Source: Akkermansia muciniphila (GTDB lineage: Bacteria; Verrucomicrobiota; Verrucomicrobiia; Verrucomicrobiales; Akkermansiaceae). Taken from it: 45,079 bases of DNA. Both the position numbers and the translations under genes were made by a program. Below, piece after piece: positions 43,783 to 45,079 of the stretch. The DNA is taken from NCBI GenBank assembly GCA_004557455.1, contig SFDX01000029.1:1-45079 (forward strand), written 5' to 3'. Position 1 is the stretch's first letter. Each line of letters opens with the position of its first letter. The notes beneath the pieces were generated by a model. It was not told where the DNA came from. It saw only the letters and a program-made list of their open reading frames with translations, and did not search any database.

Positions 43783-44352
43783 ATTCCGGGGCTTCTCACC
43801 CTGCCCGTTGCAGGCGGTGGATAAGATCCCCGGTTTACCGGGTGCCCGCAGGGCATGAGCGGTTGTTGAGCACACGCGGAAGCCCGGTGGGCTCCCGCGC
43901 CCCGAGAGGCGAGGACACCTCCGAGCCGATACCCCGGCTCCTACCGAGGGCGAGCGGGGTCGTCAGGTCAGAGAATGGATGCCTCAATACACCCATCCAC
44001 CCCGGAAACCGAATCAGAAAACAATCTGCTTCGGTTTTTGCATTGCATTGATTTTCAATACCCACGCGCACTTAGGCATTGCACGCTCGCAAGCCCCGCT
44101 ACCGCCCTGCCGGGCGCAAAACGGCTCCAATAGGCCAAAAAGCCTAAGCATGCCTAAGCCTCTTTTTCTAAGCTCAAATTTTTTTCAAGGTCACTAAACA
44201 TGCCTCGAATCTATAATCCGCTGATTCTGTGAGCTTAGGCGGTTTTGTAGCAATGGCGACTCTGAGGCAAGCAAAGATGTCTCGAACTGGCAAGCTACAC
44301 AGAATCAGATGTTTAAGGCACATTTTTCAGCGAGTAGCAACCTAAAATGAAA
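43783..44352. other. Accessory-looking intergenic region behind the tRNA
   Basis: No supportable gene. It has several short GC-rich hairpins up to about 43975, then AT-richer DNA with four copies of the heptamer CTTAGGC/GCCTAAG (44071-44077, 44142-44148, 44152-44158, 44234-44240) and an 11-bp inverted repeat at 44221-44308. Such sequence next to a tRNA could be an old integration or regulatory site. Confidence 0.45.
44221..44308. repeat. 11-bp inverted repeat
   Basis: CTGATTCTGTG at 44221-44231 and CACAGAATCAG at 44298-44308, 66 bases apart. Confidence 0.6.
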
Positions 44353-44392
44353 CATCGCTTGCAAGGGGATAAAAAGACTCTTGCAAGCGATG
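44353..44392 (-). terminator. Strong terminator of the last gene
   Basis: Perfect 13-bp stem (CATCGCTTGCAAG 44353-44365 with CTTGCAAGCGATG 44380-44392); on the minus strand it is followed by TTTCATTTT. It lies 76 bases past the stop of the gene at 44469. Confidence 0.75.
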
Positions 44393-44468
44393 GACGGGAG
44401 CCGGGAATCATTCTTGACCAGCCTTGGGCTCGTCCTAGGATTGCAGGTGGCGTTTTGAGAGTTCCGAG

Positions 44469-44945
44469 TTATTGACCTTCCGCGGTAGAATGATTCACTG
44501 GCCCAGAATTTTGCTGCTGCCGGCCGGGGATAAGCTCCGTGACTCCGACAGCCATCAATAAGCCTACGGTCATGGGGATATCTATGGCAACAGCACTGAT
44601 TGCCGCTGCCGGGGTAGTCAGTACTGCCCATAGCGTGTAGCTTGCAGTGTTTTCGGTAGGATGATGAGTAGGATAATCAATATTTTCAGACTTCAATGGT
44701 TTCTGCTGCGCATTGGTAGCGTCTAGGGGCAACCATTGCCCCCTTGGATACGCCAACCCGTCTCCGCTATCGTTCATTTCATGAAATACTATTTCACCTT
44801 GCGTCCCGTCGATAGGTCGATATTCCACACTTCGGCAAGGGTCAAACCACCAGCCGTCATAACAACAGCGTAATCGGGTACGTTGCCCCTTAATATATTC
44901 CTTACCTTGAATGCGATAAACGGTATCTTGCTCCAAGATACTCAC
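44469..44945 (-). CDS. Hypothetical membrane protein
   Basis: 158 residues from a GTG at 44945, not recognised. The first ~100 residues are soluble and Trp/Tyr/Cys-containing (RLRCCYDGWWFDPCRSVEYRP); a long hydrophobic stretch near 105-140 (YTLWAVLTTPAAAISAVA, then MTVGLLMAVGV) gives one or two membrane helices. The frame continues upstream with protein-like sequence (KIYNLGCEYEGV) as far as a stop near 45000, but with no ATG, GTG or TTG, so the true start is uncertain. No gene is visible in the final 130 bases. Confidence 0.55.
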   Translation of the reverse strand: MSILEQDTVYRIQGKEYIKGQRTRLRCCYDGWWFDPCRSVEYRPIDGTQGEIVFHEMNDSGDGLAYPRGQWLPLDATNAQQKPLKSENIDYPTHHPTENTASYTLWAVLTTPAAAISAVAIDIPMTVGLLMAVGVTELIPGRQQQNSGPVNHSTAEGQ

Positions 44946-45079
44946 CCCTTCATACTCACAACCCAGATTGTAGATTTTACGGCGCTCCGTCAGTTTTTAT
45001 GACCACCCCCGGGAGCGAGTGATGCGAGATGGTAAAGATATACAGGCTTCCCATCCTCGGCATCTTCTGCTATAATTAG

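Noticed and set aside
43302..44051. 249-residue plus-strand open frame across the tRNA
   Set aside because: It reads through the tRNA gene, its promoter and terminator; chance frame.
43835..44071. 78-residue minus-strand frame behind the tRNA
   Set aside because: No start signal, no family, codon use unlike the neighbours. The DNA may be a repeated intergenic family, which only a genome search could show.
1..45079. CRISPR array or rRNA genes
   Set aside because: No regularly spaced direct repeats of 25-40 bases and no rRNA-like sequence were seen anywhere in the window.

Overview
The window looks like a GC-rich chromosome segment of a Gram-negative bacterium in the PVC group, most likely a gut Verrucomicrobiota of the Akkermansiaceae type. 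This rests on gene content rather than a marker gene: secreted alpha-N-acetylglucosaminidase (GH89) and alpha-glucosidase (GH31) of the mucin/glycan-degrading kind, many lipoproteins, a fused CobA-HemD, a short glutamyl-tRNA reductase, PPi-dependent phosphofructokinase, and start sites with almost no Shine-Dalgarno sequence. Genus and species cannot be fixed from the sequence alone.

Layout. 1-1.5 kb: remnant of an IS3-family element abutting a small lipoprotein gene. 1.5-9.8 kb: elongation factor P (minus strand) diverging from a very large DUF4011-type helicase, then a tightly packed trmB-tgt-yajC-aroE operon. 9.8-12 kb: an exported ankyrin-repeat protein. 12.1-16.1 kb: an envelope operon of two L,D-transpeptidases, phosphatidylserine decarboxylase and an AT-rich phosphoethanolamine transferase; a decayed IS4-family element (16.2-17.6 kb) sits just behind it. 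17.8-22.7 kb: GH89 lipoprotein (minus), divergent from an LplT-like transporter and a TolC-like lipoprotein. 22.7-26.4 kb: class Ia ribonucleotide reductase nrdAB, followed by a MerR-type regulator. 27-30.9 kb: polysaccharide deacetylase, cobA-hemD fusion and hemA in one overlapping run. 30.9-35.9 kb: three poorly known membrane or exported proteins, including one with a transglutaminase-like core. 36.2-41.7 kb: a small membrane lipoprotein, a third L,D-transpeptidase, and a minus-strand operon of HIT protein, GH31 and a soluble histidine kinase. 41.8-45 kb: pfp, a long inverted-repeat element, a small unlisted ORF, tRNA-Ala(CGC), and an accessory-looking intergenic region ending in a membrane protein gene.

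How genes work together. Psd makes phosphatidylethanolamine, the donor used by the transferase encoded next to it. The two transpeptidases upstream would act on the same envelope. CobA-HemD and HemA belong to tetrapyrrole synthesis. TrmB and Tgt modify tRNA and are translationally coupled.

The most interesting signals are: (1) nine genes whose promoter -10 box ends only 6-11 bases before the start codon, suggesting common leaderless or near-leaderless mRNAs; (2) a Tgt lacking all four zinc ligands; (3) an EF-P with arginine at the modified-loop position; (4) a DUF4011 helicase whose nuclease-like domain seems to lack a catalytic glutamate; (5) a HemA without its dimerisation domain; (6) a 34-residue basic ORF and a MITE-like inverted repeat between pfp and the tRNA. 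No CRISPR array, rRNA or intact prophage was seen.
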